Assembly: GCF_003202155.1 (NCBI RefSeq)
Contig: NZ_QFLI01000016.1
Span: 1 to 49,685 of the forward strand
Source of the DNA: Marinifilum breve
GTDB taxonomy: Bacteria > Bacteroidota > Bacteroidia > Bacteroidales > Marinifilaceae
Direction: 5' to 3'
Length of the DNA stretch: 49,685 bases
Under the pieces are notes generated by a model that saw only the letters and a program-made list of their open reading frames with translations, searched no databases and was not told the DNA's origin. Each line of letters starts with the position of its first letter. The first letter of the stretch is position 1. A program made the position numbers and the translations under genes. Shown here one piece after another: positions 26,678-34,644 of the stretch.

Positions 26678-27502
26678 TTACTGTTTTACAAAGTTGTAGG
26701 TAATTGTACCAATCTGAGTTTGTGGACTTGTATTACTCACATTGAATCTAGATCGATTGGTTGCATCCAAAGCAGCTTCAAACAAACAGTCGTCCTGAAC
26801 ACTGCATTGATCTTTTACTATTTTAGATTCAACTACTCTTCCACTACGGCTAACACCGATTTTTACAACAATTTTACCTTCACCCTCGCACTTAAAAACC
26901 GGAATGGGTAAATAGATCTTATGACGTCCCTCAAGACTATAGTAAACACTACTTGGACCACTATATTCTATACTTTGCAGTGAGTCCAAAACTCGTTGTT
27001 TTTCTCTCTCCTCGGCTATGCTTAAACTGTCTTTTTTAAATTCATTTAAACCATCATCGCCACCCGACGCATCGTCCGATCCATATTCATTCAAATTCTT
27101 CTTAATCTCATCAATCATATCCTCCACCTTTTGTTTAGGATCGGAATTTGATTTTTTAACGTCTTGGTTTACGGCAATTGATCGAAGAAGTTTGTCAACA
27201 CTTTCGTTTATTTCAGAATTTTTTTCTTCTATCTTTTTTTTAATCTCTTCTTCTTTCTCTTCCAATATTTGATCAACTATTTCCTGTGGGATATCAATGA
27301 AAATTTCAGCTTCTAGAAATTCCCTCTTGGTGTGAAGTTTAAAGGAGAACAGAAGTATTAAAAGAATCATGTGAAAGGCTAAAGTACCCATCACACCATA
27401 TTTGTTCCTTTTTAAAAATCCTCTGAATTCAGATATCACATATGGAACAAATTCTTTGATTTGCTCGACTAATATTTTACCTATTTCAGAGAATGATTTC
27501 AT
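26678..27502 (-). CDS. TonB-like protein with single membrane anchor
   Basis: A 274-residue inner-membrane protein. One hydrophobic helix (about 36-54, GVMGTLAFHMILLILLFSF) is preceded by a long basic N-terminal tail, so the rest projects into the periplasm. A strongly charged coiled segment (about 66-150, including EEKEEEIKKKIEEKNSEINES) precedes a C-terminal domain like the TonB C-terminus (IYLPIPVFKCEGEGKIVVKIGVSRSGRVVESKIV..., then ITYNFVKQ). Two cysteines, in VFKCEGEG and DQCSVQDDC, may form a disulphide. Such proteins pass energy to TonB receptors or act as envelope linkers; it lacks the usual proline-rich linker. It is not next to ExbB/ExbD. Confidence 0.75.
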   Translation of the reverse strand: MKSFSEIGKILVEQIKEFVPYVISEFRGFLKRNKYGVMGTLAFHMILLILLFSFKLHTKREFLEAEIFIDIPQEIVDQILEEKEEEIKKKIEEKNSEINESVDKLLRSIAVNQDVKKSNSDPKQKVEDMIDEIKKNLNEYGSDDASGGDDGLNEFKKDSLSIAEEREKQRVLDSLQSIEYSGPSSVYYSLEGRHKIYLPIPVFKCEGEGKIVVKIGVSRSGRVVESKIVKDQCSVQDDCLFEAALDATNRSRFNVSNTSPQTQIGTITYNFVKQ

Positions 27503-27604
27503 ACTTTTTAACTCAAAATTCTTAATGGTTCTGCAATATTAACGAATCTTATTCAAAATTATTAAGAATTATATCTGGTATCAAGCGGAATTAAACAGGA
27601 ATGA

Positions 27605-27639
27605 ACAAAAAAAAGCCGCCTAATAAAATTAAGCGACTT
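27605..27639 (-). terminator. Terminator of the MORN/CarboxypepD_reg operon
   Basis: On the minus strand AAGTCGCTTAA (27629-27639) pairs with TTAGGCGGCTT (27613-27623) using two G-U pairs, followed by a run of T. It ends the two genes at 27668-28517. Confidence 0.75.
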
Positions 27640-27667
27640 TCAAGAGAACTTCTATTATCTGAATTTA

Positions 27668-28135
27668 CTAAAACTTCCGTTCTTTAATTAAATTGCCTTC
27701 AGCATCCCAAATGGACCATGTTCCGACTTTTTTTCCTTCGTAATACTCCATTTCATAGCGTTTTACGCCATTGTCGTCCCAAATGTACCACTTGCCGTGC
27801 TTTTTATTCTTTTTGTAGTTTGCTTCGGCAATTTTAACTGATTTATCATTCCAGGTGATCCAGGTTCCATCCATTAAACCTTTTACGTAGGATCTGACTT
27901 CCTGAATTTTTTCGTTTTCGAAGTAAAGAGTAATTTTTCCATTTCTCTTTCCTTCTTCAATATTCATTTCGATTCTTTTTACACCACTCTCATAAAACTC
28001 TGTATATGTTCCGGTGTATAAATCTCCTTTTGTAGTGTAATACAATCCCTCAATTTCTTCAATACTCTGAGAAAAAGAGTGATTCGCAATCAGGCAAAAT
28101 AGTACGCCTAAGATTACTCCAAGTCTTTTTATCAT
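27668..28135 (-). CDS. Exported MORN-repeat (YwqK-type) protein
   Basis: A 155-residue protein with a signal peptide (MIKRLGVILGVLFCLIANHSFSQ). The rest consists of MORN-2-type repeats of about 22 residues: YTGTYTEFYESGVKRIEMNI, GKITLYFENEKIQEVRSYVKG, GTWITWNDKSVKIAEANYKKNK, HGKWYIWDDNGVKRYEMEY and GTWSIWDAEGNLIKERKF. Similar proteins are often annotated as YwqK antitoxins, but an exported copy without a toxin neighbour argues for an envelope or surface role. It follows a CarboxypepD_reg protein by 10 bp; the two form an operon. Confidence 0.85.
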   Translation of the reverse strand: MIKRLGVILGVLFCLIANHSFSQSIEEIEGLYYTTKGDLYTGTYTEFYESGVKRIEMNIEEGKRNGKITLYFENEKIQEVRSYVKGLMDGTWITWNDKSVKIAEANYKKNKKHGKWYIWDDNGVKRYEMEYYEGKKVGTWSIWDAEGNLIKERKF

Positions 28136-28145
28136 TTACTCTTAA

Positions 28146-28517
28146 TTAGTCCTTTTTAAGTACCAGGCGGATTACATTGTTTTTACCGCTTACGTTTACT
28201 TCTTTCATTTTATTATCTGTGTATGAGATGTAGCTTGACAAAACATTGTATTTTCCAGGAACTACATTGTCAATTTTAAAGTTACCGTCAAAATCGGTAT
28301 ACACAGTTTCTTTCGATCCTTCAAAACGGATAGCTACTCCAACCAAAGCCTCACCTGTTTCGTTATCCAAAACTACACCTGAAAGACTAGTTGTTTCAAT
28401 TGTTGCAAATTCTGCAGCTTCTATTTCTTTGTCACCATTAGGTGTAACTACTTTGATTGCCTGACTTTCTAGTCCAACAACAAGTAATGCGATAAAAAGG
28501 AAAACAAACTTTTTCAT
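28146..28517 (-). CDS. Exported CarboxypepD_reg-like beta-sandwich protein
   Basis: A 123-residue protein with a signal peptide (MKKFVFLFIALLVVGLESQA). The mature part is a single domain of the carboxypeptidase regulatory-like type found at the N-termini of Bacteroidota TonB receptors: LSGVVLDNETGEALVGVAI, the turn TDFDGNFKIDNVVPGKYNV and a closing strand NNVIRLVLKKD. Alone, with no receptor attached, it may be a small periplasmic or surface-associated binding module. The same domain opens the TonB receptor at 31838. It is the first gene of a two-gene operon with the MORN protein. Confidence 0.85.
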   Translation of the reverse strand: MKKFVFLFIALLVVGLESQAIKVVTPNGDKEIEAAEFATIETTSLSGVVLDNETGEALVGVAIRFEGSKETVYTDFDGNFKIDNVVPGKYNVLSSYISYTDNKMKEVNVSGKNNVIRLVLKKD

Positions 28518-28755
28518 TGTTTCTAATTTTTTTGTTTTAGTAATAAATCCTCTAATTATTATTCAAACTTTTCACTCAATAATGAACTTAATTTGTTTAT
28601 CTTTAATCGAAATCAAATTTGATTTCTGATTCAATAATTAATTCATATTGAAGAACACTACAAAAATAAGGTAGTATGGTTTAGTCTTGATTAGAAGAAG
28701 CTTATCAAAACCTTAAGTGTTGGTTAACTTTTTATTGAGATAATATTACAAAAGG

Positions 28756-29466
28756 ATGATTTCTCAGTTAAATCGCAGGATATCTGGACTATGGGACGAT
28801 TTTGTCAATCTGTTTTATCCCAATATTTGTCAATCGTGTGGCAATGTTTTATTTAAAAATGAGATTGCCATTTGTAGTCGCTGCCTGTACCAAATTCCAA
28901 AGACTGACTTTCATTTACAAAAAAACAACCCTGTTTCGATTCTATTCTGGGGAAGAGTAAAAATAGAATATGCCTCTTCCTATTTTACTTTTGCAAAAGG
29001 AAGTAAATTCCAAAAATTAATTCACAAGTTAAAGTATCATCACAGAACTGATATTGGTATTGAACTAGGAAAACAGCTTGCTCACCAATTAATAAATTCA
29101 AAGTTTTTTGATGATGTTGATCTGATTGTTCCGGTTCCTTTACATCCAAAGAAACAGAAAATAAGAGGATACAATCAAGCAGAAGTAATTGCCAATGGAA
29201 TGAAGGAAATTATGAAACTAGAAGTAAATGTTACAAACCTTTACCGATCAGTTCATACCCAATCGCAAACCAAAAAATCCAAATTGGAACGTTGGGAAAA
29301 TGTTGATAACATATTCAAGCTTCATGAAACCAACCTATTTGAAGGCAAACATATATTGTTGATTGATGATGTAGTAACAACTGGCTCTACTTTGGAAGCC
29401 TGTGCACAAGCAATTTTAGAAGCAAAAGGTAGCAAAGTAAGTATTGCTACCCTGGCATATGCTTAA
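28756..29466 (+). CDS. comF: ComF-family phosphoribosyltransferase-like protein
   Basis: A 236-residue cytosolic protein like ComF, which is needed for uptake of single-stranded DNA in competent bacteria and may help load or process it. The N-terminal zinc ribbon is C25-x2-C28 and C40-x2-C43. The C-terminal type I phosphoribosyltransferase domain shows the PRPP loop LLIDDVVTTGSTLEACA (about 201-217) and the ComF-type motif VPVPLHPKKQKIRGYNQAEVIA. It lies alone, and its last four bases overlap the end of the opposite response-regulator gene. Confidence 0.9.
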   Translation: MISQLNRRISGLWDDFVNLFYPNICQSCGNVLFKNEIAICSRCLYQIPKTDFHLQKNNPVSILFWGRVKIEYASSYFTFAKGSKFQKLIHKLKYHHRTDIGIELGKQLAHQLINSKFFDDVDLIVPVPLHPKKQKIRGYNQAEVIANGMKEIMKLEVNVTNLYRSVHTQSQTKKSKLERWENVDNIFKLHETNLFEGKHILLIDDVVTTGSTLEACAQAILEAKGSKVSIATLAYA

Positions 29467-30170
29467 TTTGCTGCATCAACAAATTTATAACCAACTCCTT
29501 TTACCGTTTGGATGTAATCATCACCAATTTTCTCACGAAGTTTTCTGATATGAACATCAATGGTTCTATCTCCAACAATTATTTTTTCACCCCAAATTGA
29601 AGAATAAATCTCATCGCGAGTAAAAACTTTTTGTGGACGAGATACCAACAAAATCAACAATTCAAATTCTTTACGAGGCAGTGAGAATTCTTTTCCATCC
29701 TGGATAATTAAATATCTCTCACGATCAATTGAAATATTACCAATGCTTATTAATCCATTACTTGCATTTCCTCCTTCACCCGAAACTCTTCCCGATCTTT
29801 TCAGTAATGCTTTTACACGACTAATAAAAACTTTTGGCTTTATTGGTTTACTGATATAATCATCAGCTCCAGCTTCAAATCCAGCAATTTGAGAATAGTC
29901 TTCTCCTCTTGCTGTTAGGAAAGAAATCAGTACATCTGAAAATTCAGGCAATGATCTGATCTTTTCGCATGTTTCGATTCCATCCATTTCCGGCATCATT
30001 ACATCTAAAATGATTAAATGTGGATGCAACTTTTTAGCTTTCTCAATTGCCTCTTTACCATCACCGGCAGTTGAAACCTGAAAACCTTCCTTTTTAAGAT
30101 TGTAACTTAGGAATTCCAGGATATCCGACTCATCGTCTACCAATAAAATTTTGTAATTACTACTTTCCAT
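29463..30170 (-). CDS. phoB: PhoB/OmpR-type response regulator
   Basis: A 235-residue DNA-binding response regulator. The receiver domain (about 5-120) has the acidic pocket D12-D13, phospho-acceptor D56 in IILDVMMPEMDG, a threonine in FLTARGE and a lysine in SKPIKP. The C-terminal winged helix (about 135-233) is of the OmpR type, with KEFELLILLVSRPQKVFTRDEIYSSIWG and RTIDVHIRKLREKIG...YIQTVKGVGYKF. It follows the histidine kinase gene by 24 bp. I name it phoB by its likeness, its PhoR-like partner, and the 11-bp phased TTAAC repeats near by and at the phosphate transporter; this is an inference. Confidence 0.8.
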   Translation of the reverse strand: MESSNYKILLVDDESDILEFLSYNLKKEGFQVSTAGDGKEAIEKAKKLHPHLIILDVMMPEMDGIETCEKIRSLPEFSDVLISFLTARGEDYSQIAGFEAGADDYISKPIKPKVFISRVKALLKRSGRVSGEGGNASNGLISIGNISIDRERYLIIQDGKEFSLPRKEFELLILLVSRPQKVFTRDEIYSSIWGEKIIVGDRTIDVHIRKLREKIGDDYIQTVKGVGYKFVDAAN

Positions 30171-30194
30171 TTGGTATTGGTTGTTTAGTTCTTA

Positions 30195-31232
30195 TTATTT
30201 TGATTTATCAAGAGAAAAAGTAAAACTAGTACCTTCGCCATAAGTACTACTTACATTTATACTTTGATTGTGAGCATCAATAATATGCTTAACAATTGCA
30301 AGGCCTAAGCCCGATCCTCCCATATTTCGTGCTCTACTTTTATCTACTCTAAAAAATCGCTCGAAAATACGAGGTAAATTATCCGATTCAATTCCGATAC
30401 CATTGTCTCTTACTTCAATGAGCGCTTTGTTATCCATACTCATCACTTCAATTGTAGTGGTACCTTTATCTTTTCCGTATTTGATCGAATTTACTATTAA
30501 ATTGTTTAAAACCTGAAAGATTTCTTTTTTATCTGCATATACAAATTTAGGAGCATCAACACGTTGAATAAAGTTGAGCTTTATTCCATTCTTATGAGCT
30601 CGCATTTCTTGCATCTCTAAAACTTCATTTATTAAATCTGTAATATTGAATCTTTCATGCATTAACTTTAACTCTCCCGATTCCAATTTCGAAATGACTT
30701 CCAAATCTTTAACGATTGTAATCATTCTATTGATACTCTTTTCTGTTCTTTCCAGATAATTTCTGTTGATAGATTTATCTTCCAAACCACCATCGAGGAG
30801 TGTTAGTATATAACCTTGAATATTAAAAATAGGTGTTTTTAATTCATGAGATACATTCCCAATGAATTCCTTTCTGAACTTTTCTTGCTTTTTTAACTGA
30901 GCCACCAAAGAACCTCTTTGCTCACTCCATGCTCTTACCTCTTTTTCTGCTTCCGCTAAAATGTCGGTACTTTTAACTTTATCGCCAAGTTCCTTATCAA
31001 TTACCTGAGTGTCGTGAATGGTTTTGAATAACATTCTAATTTTGGAATATAAAAATCGATTTACCAAAACCTTACTCAGGTTATAAATAATCCATATGGA
31101 AAGTACTCCAAATAAAATGATATAGCCTGGCTGAATTGGAAACAAAATACATATGGTACAAAATACCAATACTAAACCGCCGGCCAGTAAACTAACAAAA
31201 ACACTAACTTTTGTTGATGAAATAATTTTCAT
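30195..31232 (-). CDS. phoR: PhoR-like sensor histidine kinase
   Basis: A membrane sensor kinase of about 345 residues. I choose ATG 31232 (MKIISSTKVS) because the hydrophobic pair of helices begins right after it; an ATG at 31292 would add 20 polar residues. Two transmembrane helices are separated by only a few residues, so there is almost no periplasmic sensor domain. This fits a PhoR-type kinase that senses through other membrane proteins. A HAMP-less linker helix leads to the H-box FIGNVSHELKTP (phospho-accepting H129), N-box NNLIVNSIKYG, G1 DNGIGI, F-box and G2 GGSGLGLAIVKHI. It is transcribed with the response regulator. Confidence 0.82.
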   Translation of the reverse strand: MKIISSTKVSVFVSLLAGGLVLVFCTICILFPIQPGYIILFGVLSIWIIYNLSKVLVNRFLYSKIRMLFKTIHDTQVIDKELGDKVKSTDILAEAEKEVRAWSEQRGSLVAQLKKQEKFRKEFIGNVSHELKTPIFNIQGYILTLLDGGLEDKSINRNYLERTEKSINRMITIVKDLEVISKLESGELKLMHERFNITDLINEVLEMQEMRAHKNGIKLNFIQRVDAPKFVYADKKEIFQVLNNLIVNSIKYGKDKGTTTIEVMSMDNKALIEVRDNGIGIESDNLPRIFERFFRVDKSRARNMGGSGLGLAIVKHIIDAHNQSINVSSTYGEGTSFTFSLDKSK

Positions 31233-31359
31233 TTCTTTATTTATATTACCTGAAAATATCAACTTCCAGGAATTTTGTTCTGTCAATAACATTGCGTTTC
31301 ACATTTTATCATGCGTTGCAAATATTTAAATAAAAGTAGGATATTTTCTGAATTATAGG

Positions 31360-31375
31360 TTAACTTTTCGTTAAT
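31360..31375. promoter_or_regulatory. Candidate Pho box (two units)
   Basis: TTAAC (31360-31364) and TTAAT (31371-31375) lie 11 bp apart, one turn of the helix, as in PhoP-type direct-repeat sites. It is closest to the phoR-like gene. Confidence 0.35.
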
Positions 31376-31397
31376 CTTATTGTATTTCAGAAGCTTG

Positions 31398-31417
31398 AAT
31401 CTTAATTAAATCTTAAC
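31398..31417. promoter_or_regulatory. Candidate Pho box (two units)
   Basis: AATCTTAA is repeated exactly at 31398-31405 and 31409-31416, with an 11-bp period, giving TTAAT and TTAAC cores at 31402 and 31413. Confidence 0.35.
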
Positions 31418-31661
31418 ATTTCCTCAATAATTTCGCCTTAAGTATTCAGCAACTTTAAATGAAGAAAATAGCAGATTCGTTTTTTGAAGATTTTACTTGT
31501 CAAAAATTGCATGTGGAAAATCAATTTTATTCTACTTTTTTTGAGAATTACAGTTTGTAATAATTGTGTAATTTTTCCTTCATGTTATCGTAATTAATAT
31601 CTGTTACCAACTATAATACTGATCGTTACAATAAAACTTTTTTTTATTTGACTCCTTAGTT

Positions 31662-31718
31662 TTAACCCATCATTTACATAGCTTTAACATACTCCAGGTA
31701 CATTAACTTGAAATTAAC
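31662..31718 (+). promoter_or_regulatory. Candidate Pho box cluster of the TonB receptor (three plus two units)
   Basis: TTAAC (31662), TTTAC (31673) and TTAAC (31684) are exactly 11 bp apart, and TTAAC recurs at 31703 and 31714, again 11 bp apart. Each unit fits TTHAY, the core of Bacillus PhoP boxes. The cluster lies 120-175 bp before the receptor start. Confidence 0.45.
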
Positions 31719-31837
31719 ACCACAGTCAATTTTTATAATTTTTATTTAAGACCACCTTATTATTCTGCTCATATATCATTCCTAACATCGCAATGTGATT
31801 TGAAAGTAAAAATCGTATTGACTTATTAAGGAAAAAA

Positions 31838-34606
31838 ATGACAAAGCAAGTATTATTAGTTTTATTACTAACTCTTTCTTCATTTGGTTTATATGCGCAG
31901 AAGGGAAGCATTACAGGAAATGTGAAGGATGGAAAAACCGGTGAAGCATTAATTGGAGCTTCGGTTTTCGTTGATGGAACTACATTAGGAACAGTAACCG
32001 ATTTTGATGGTAATTATACCATTCCTAATGTTCCTATAGGAACTGTAACAGTAAAATGTTCTTTTATTTCTTACGAAACCTCTTCAAAAGAAAATGTAAA
32101 TGTAGCTGAAGGCAATTCAGCAGTTGTTGATTTTGTAATGGGAGAATCAACAGTTGCACTTGAAGATGTTAAAGTAGTTGCCAAAGCAAACAGAGAATCA
32201 GAAGTTGTTCTTTTGATCGATCAGAAAAAATCTGTAGGTATCAAACAATCAATTGGTGCTCAGGAATTGGCTACCCAAGGTGTATCCGATGCAGCAGCTG
32301 CAGCCTCAAAAATTTCAGGTGTTACCAAAAACGAAGGATCTGGAGATGTATATGTAAGAGGATTGGGTGACAGATACCTTTCAACAACCATGAATGGATT
32401 ACCTATTCCATCGGATGATGTTGACAAGAAGAATATCGATTTGAATTTATTCTCAACTGATATCATCAAAAATATCACAATCAACAAAACTGCTTCTGCA
32501 GACAAATATGCAGATCTGACTTCAGGTAATGTTGATATTGTATCGAAAACCTTAAGTGAAAAAATTAGCATTGGTCTATCGGCTAAAACAAACACCAATG
32601 TTTTAAAAAGTGGAGTTTTTGACAATTTCAGAGCAACTCAAAATAACAATGATGTTACTCTGGGTTTTTATGATCACCCGTTTAATACGGTTGACGCAAT
32701 TAGAAACCAAAGTTGGAACACTACCAAAAGAGATTTCCCACTTGGCTACGAGTTTTCTGTTTTAGCAGGAAAGAAAGTAAAGTTGTTCCAAAAAGATTTA
32801 TCAATATTCGCTACTCTTTCTCATGAGAACGAATCGAAATATTCTGATGGTATCTTTAAAAAATATCGTTCGAATGTATTGGATGAATCATTTAACGATA
32901 CGGAAGAATTCACTACTGAATACAGTTCAACAGGTTTATTAAACCTTGCCTATGATTTTAATGAAAATCATAACATCAATTTTAACTCTGTTTGGGTAAA
33001 AAAGACAAAAGATGAGTTGTATGAGTCGGGACGTAATGGCGAAGGATATGTATTCGATCAGGATCCACAGGAAGATGGAGCTTTTGTAAGAGATCAGAAT
33101 TTAAAAGAAACTACTTTATGGGTTAATCAATTGCTTGGTTCTCATAAATTGACTGAGAAAAATAAATTACAATGGGCTGCAGCGTACAATACAGTGAAAG
33201 CTGAGGAACCAAACAGAATTCGCAACGAGGTAAATATTTTGGATGAAAATACGGTACAGTTTGCTCACGTAGGTGATTTCCAACAAAGAAAATCTCAACA
33301 AAATATTGATGATAAAGAGATCAATGGATATGTAAAAAACGAGTACCAATTCATTAATCAGGATGATCAAAAATTGAAACTTACCCTTGGCGGTGATTTT
33401 AGAAATAAAGAAAGAGATTTTAATTCTCTATCTATTGGTGTAAGAGCAAAAGGTGTTCAAGTAGCTTCAATTGATAATTTGAATGAAGCATTGGTAAATG
33501 GAAATCTATATGCTGTTAATAGACTAATTATTAGAAATAGAAAACCTGACTTGTATAATGCAACACTTAATGTGTATGCAGGATATTTAAATACAGGATT
33601 CCAATACAAAAAATTATCGGGTAATGTTGGTGTTCGTTACGAGCAAGATAAAATTGAAGTAGATTGGGATGTTGCCAATTACATAAACCGTGAAACAGGA
33701 ACACCAAGAATTGGAAGTCTATCAAACGACTACAATTACCTTCTACCTTCGTTTAATTTAAAATACCAATTAAATGATAAGAGTGCATTGCGTTTGGCTG
33801 CAAGTAAAACCATTACACTTCCGGAGTTTAAAGAGTTGGCTCCTTTCGAATATGTAACTCCAACCGGTAGAGTGATAGCAGGTAATCCTGATTTAAAGAA
33901 TTCTGAAAACTACAATGTAGACTTAAAATGGGAAATGTTCCCAACTGCAAAACAATTGATATCAGCTTCTGCTTTCTACAAGCAAATTAATGATCCAATT
34001 AACCTTGCACAAACAAGAGGATCTTCAGGAAACTTTAAATATGATAATACAGGTAAGCAGGCCGACGTTTATGGTATCGAATTGGAAACCAGATTTGCCT
34101 TAATTAAAGCTGAAACTACCGAAATGCCAGAATTAAATGTGATTCTGAACGCTACAAAAATGTGGTTCGAACAAGATCTTTTGGAGGATTTCCAATACAA
34201 TAACAAAACCAAAACCGATCTACAAGGAGCTTCGGACCTTATCTTAAACGGTACTTTAAGTTTCTCAAATAAAAAAGAAAAGGAATTTAAAGCCGCACTT
34301 ACAGGAAACTATTCATCAGATAAGATTTATGCACTAGGTGCACCAGAAGACAAACAAAATTCTGCAACACTCTTTAACGAAGCAATCATTGAAAAAGGAT
34401 TTATCACTGTTGATATGGTAGTAAGCAAAAAATTATCTGACCGATTCTCTCTTAAACTAACAGGTAAAAACCTGTTGAATCCGAAAATTGAACAATCGCA
34501 AGAAATTAAAAAGTTGGGATCTGGAGAGGTTACCGACGAGATTGTAAAATCTTATAAAAAAGGCATAAGCATAAGCTTAGGTCTGAAAATTAATTTGAAT
34601 AAGTAA
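31838..34606 (+). CDS. TonB-dependent outer-membrane receptor with CarboxypepD_reg domain
   Basis: A 922-residue outer-membrane transporter. It has a signal peptide (MTKQVLLVLLLTLSSFGLYAQ), then a carboxypeptidase-like regulatory domain (about 23-105, with TGEALIGASVFVDGTTLGTVTDFDGNY), a plug domain (about 130-230, containing VYVRGLGDRYLSTTMNGLPIPSDD) and a beta-barrel ending in SISLGLKINLNK. It is not of the SusC class, since no SusD follows. Its partner is the duplicated lipoprotein 38 bp downstream, so the two form an operon. Its position next to the PhoBR-like genes and the Pho-box-like repeats upstream suggests a role in taking up a phosphorus source, but the ligand is not shown by the sequence. 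Confidence 0.9.
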   Translation: MTKQVLLVLLLTLSSFGLYAQKGSITGNVKDGKTGEALIGASVFVDGTTLGTVTDFDGNYTIPNVPIGTVTVKCSFISYETSSKENVNVAEGNSAVVDFVMGESTVALEDVKVVAKANRESEVVLLIDQKKSVGIKQSIGAQELATQGVSDAAAAASKISGVTKNEGSGDVYVRGLGDRYLSTTMNGLPIPSDDVDKKNIDLNLFSTDIIKNITINKTASADKYADLTSGNVDIVSKTLSEKISIGLSAKTNTNVLKSGVFDNFRATQNNNDVTLGFYDHPFNTVDAIRNQSWNTTKRDFPLGYEFSVLAGKKVKLFQKDLSIFATLSHENESKYSDGIFKKYRSNVLDESFNDTEEFTTEYSSTGLLNLAYDFNENHNINFNSVWVKKTKDELYESGRNGEGYVFDQDPQEDGAFVRDQNLKETTLWVNQLLGSHKLTEKNKLQWAAAYNTVKAEEPNRIRNEVNILDENTVQFAHVGDFQQRKSQQNIDDKEINGYVKNEYQFINQDDQKLKLTLGGDFRNKERDFNSLSIGVRAKGVQVASIDNLNEALVNGNLYAVNRLIIRNRKPDLYNATLNVYAGYLNTGFQYKKLSGNVGVRYEQDKIEVDWDVANYINRETGTPRIGSLSNDYNYLLPSFNLKYQLNDKSALRLAASKTITLPEFKELAPFEYVTPTGRVIAGNPDLKNSENYNVDLKWEMFPTAKQLISASAFYKQINDPINLAQTRGSSGNFKYDNTGKQADVYGIELETRFALIKAETTEMPELNVILNATKMWFEQDLLEDFQYNNKTKTDLQGASDLILNGTLSFSNKKEKEFKAALTGNYSSDKIYALGAPEDKQNSATLFNEAIIEKGFITVDMVVSKKLSDRFSLKLTGKNLLNPKIEQSQEIKKLGSGEVTDEIVKSYKKGISISLGLKINLNK

Positions 34607-34644
34607 TTACTAAATAACTTTTATATTCCAAAATTGAAACTAAA

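Larger units (their letters stand above)
31293..31837. other. Regulatory gap between phoR-like gene and TonB receptor
   Basis: No gene is seen in this 545-bp divergent gap. It contains at least four groups of 11-bp-phased TTAAC-like words (separate entries), more than expected by chance in a region of this size. No clear TAnnTTTG element was found ahead of the receptor. Confidence 0.5.

Noticed and set aside
27668-28135. YwqK-type antitoxin of a toxin-antitoxin pair
   Set aside because: The protein has a signal peptide and no toxin gene beside it; the MORN repeats are better taken as an envelope module.
28756-30170. Functional link from the 4-bp tail-to-tail overlap of comF and phoB
   Set aside because: Similar small convergent overlaps occur at 8537 and 44341 in this window; it reflects compact gene packing.
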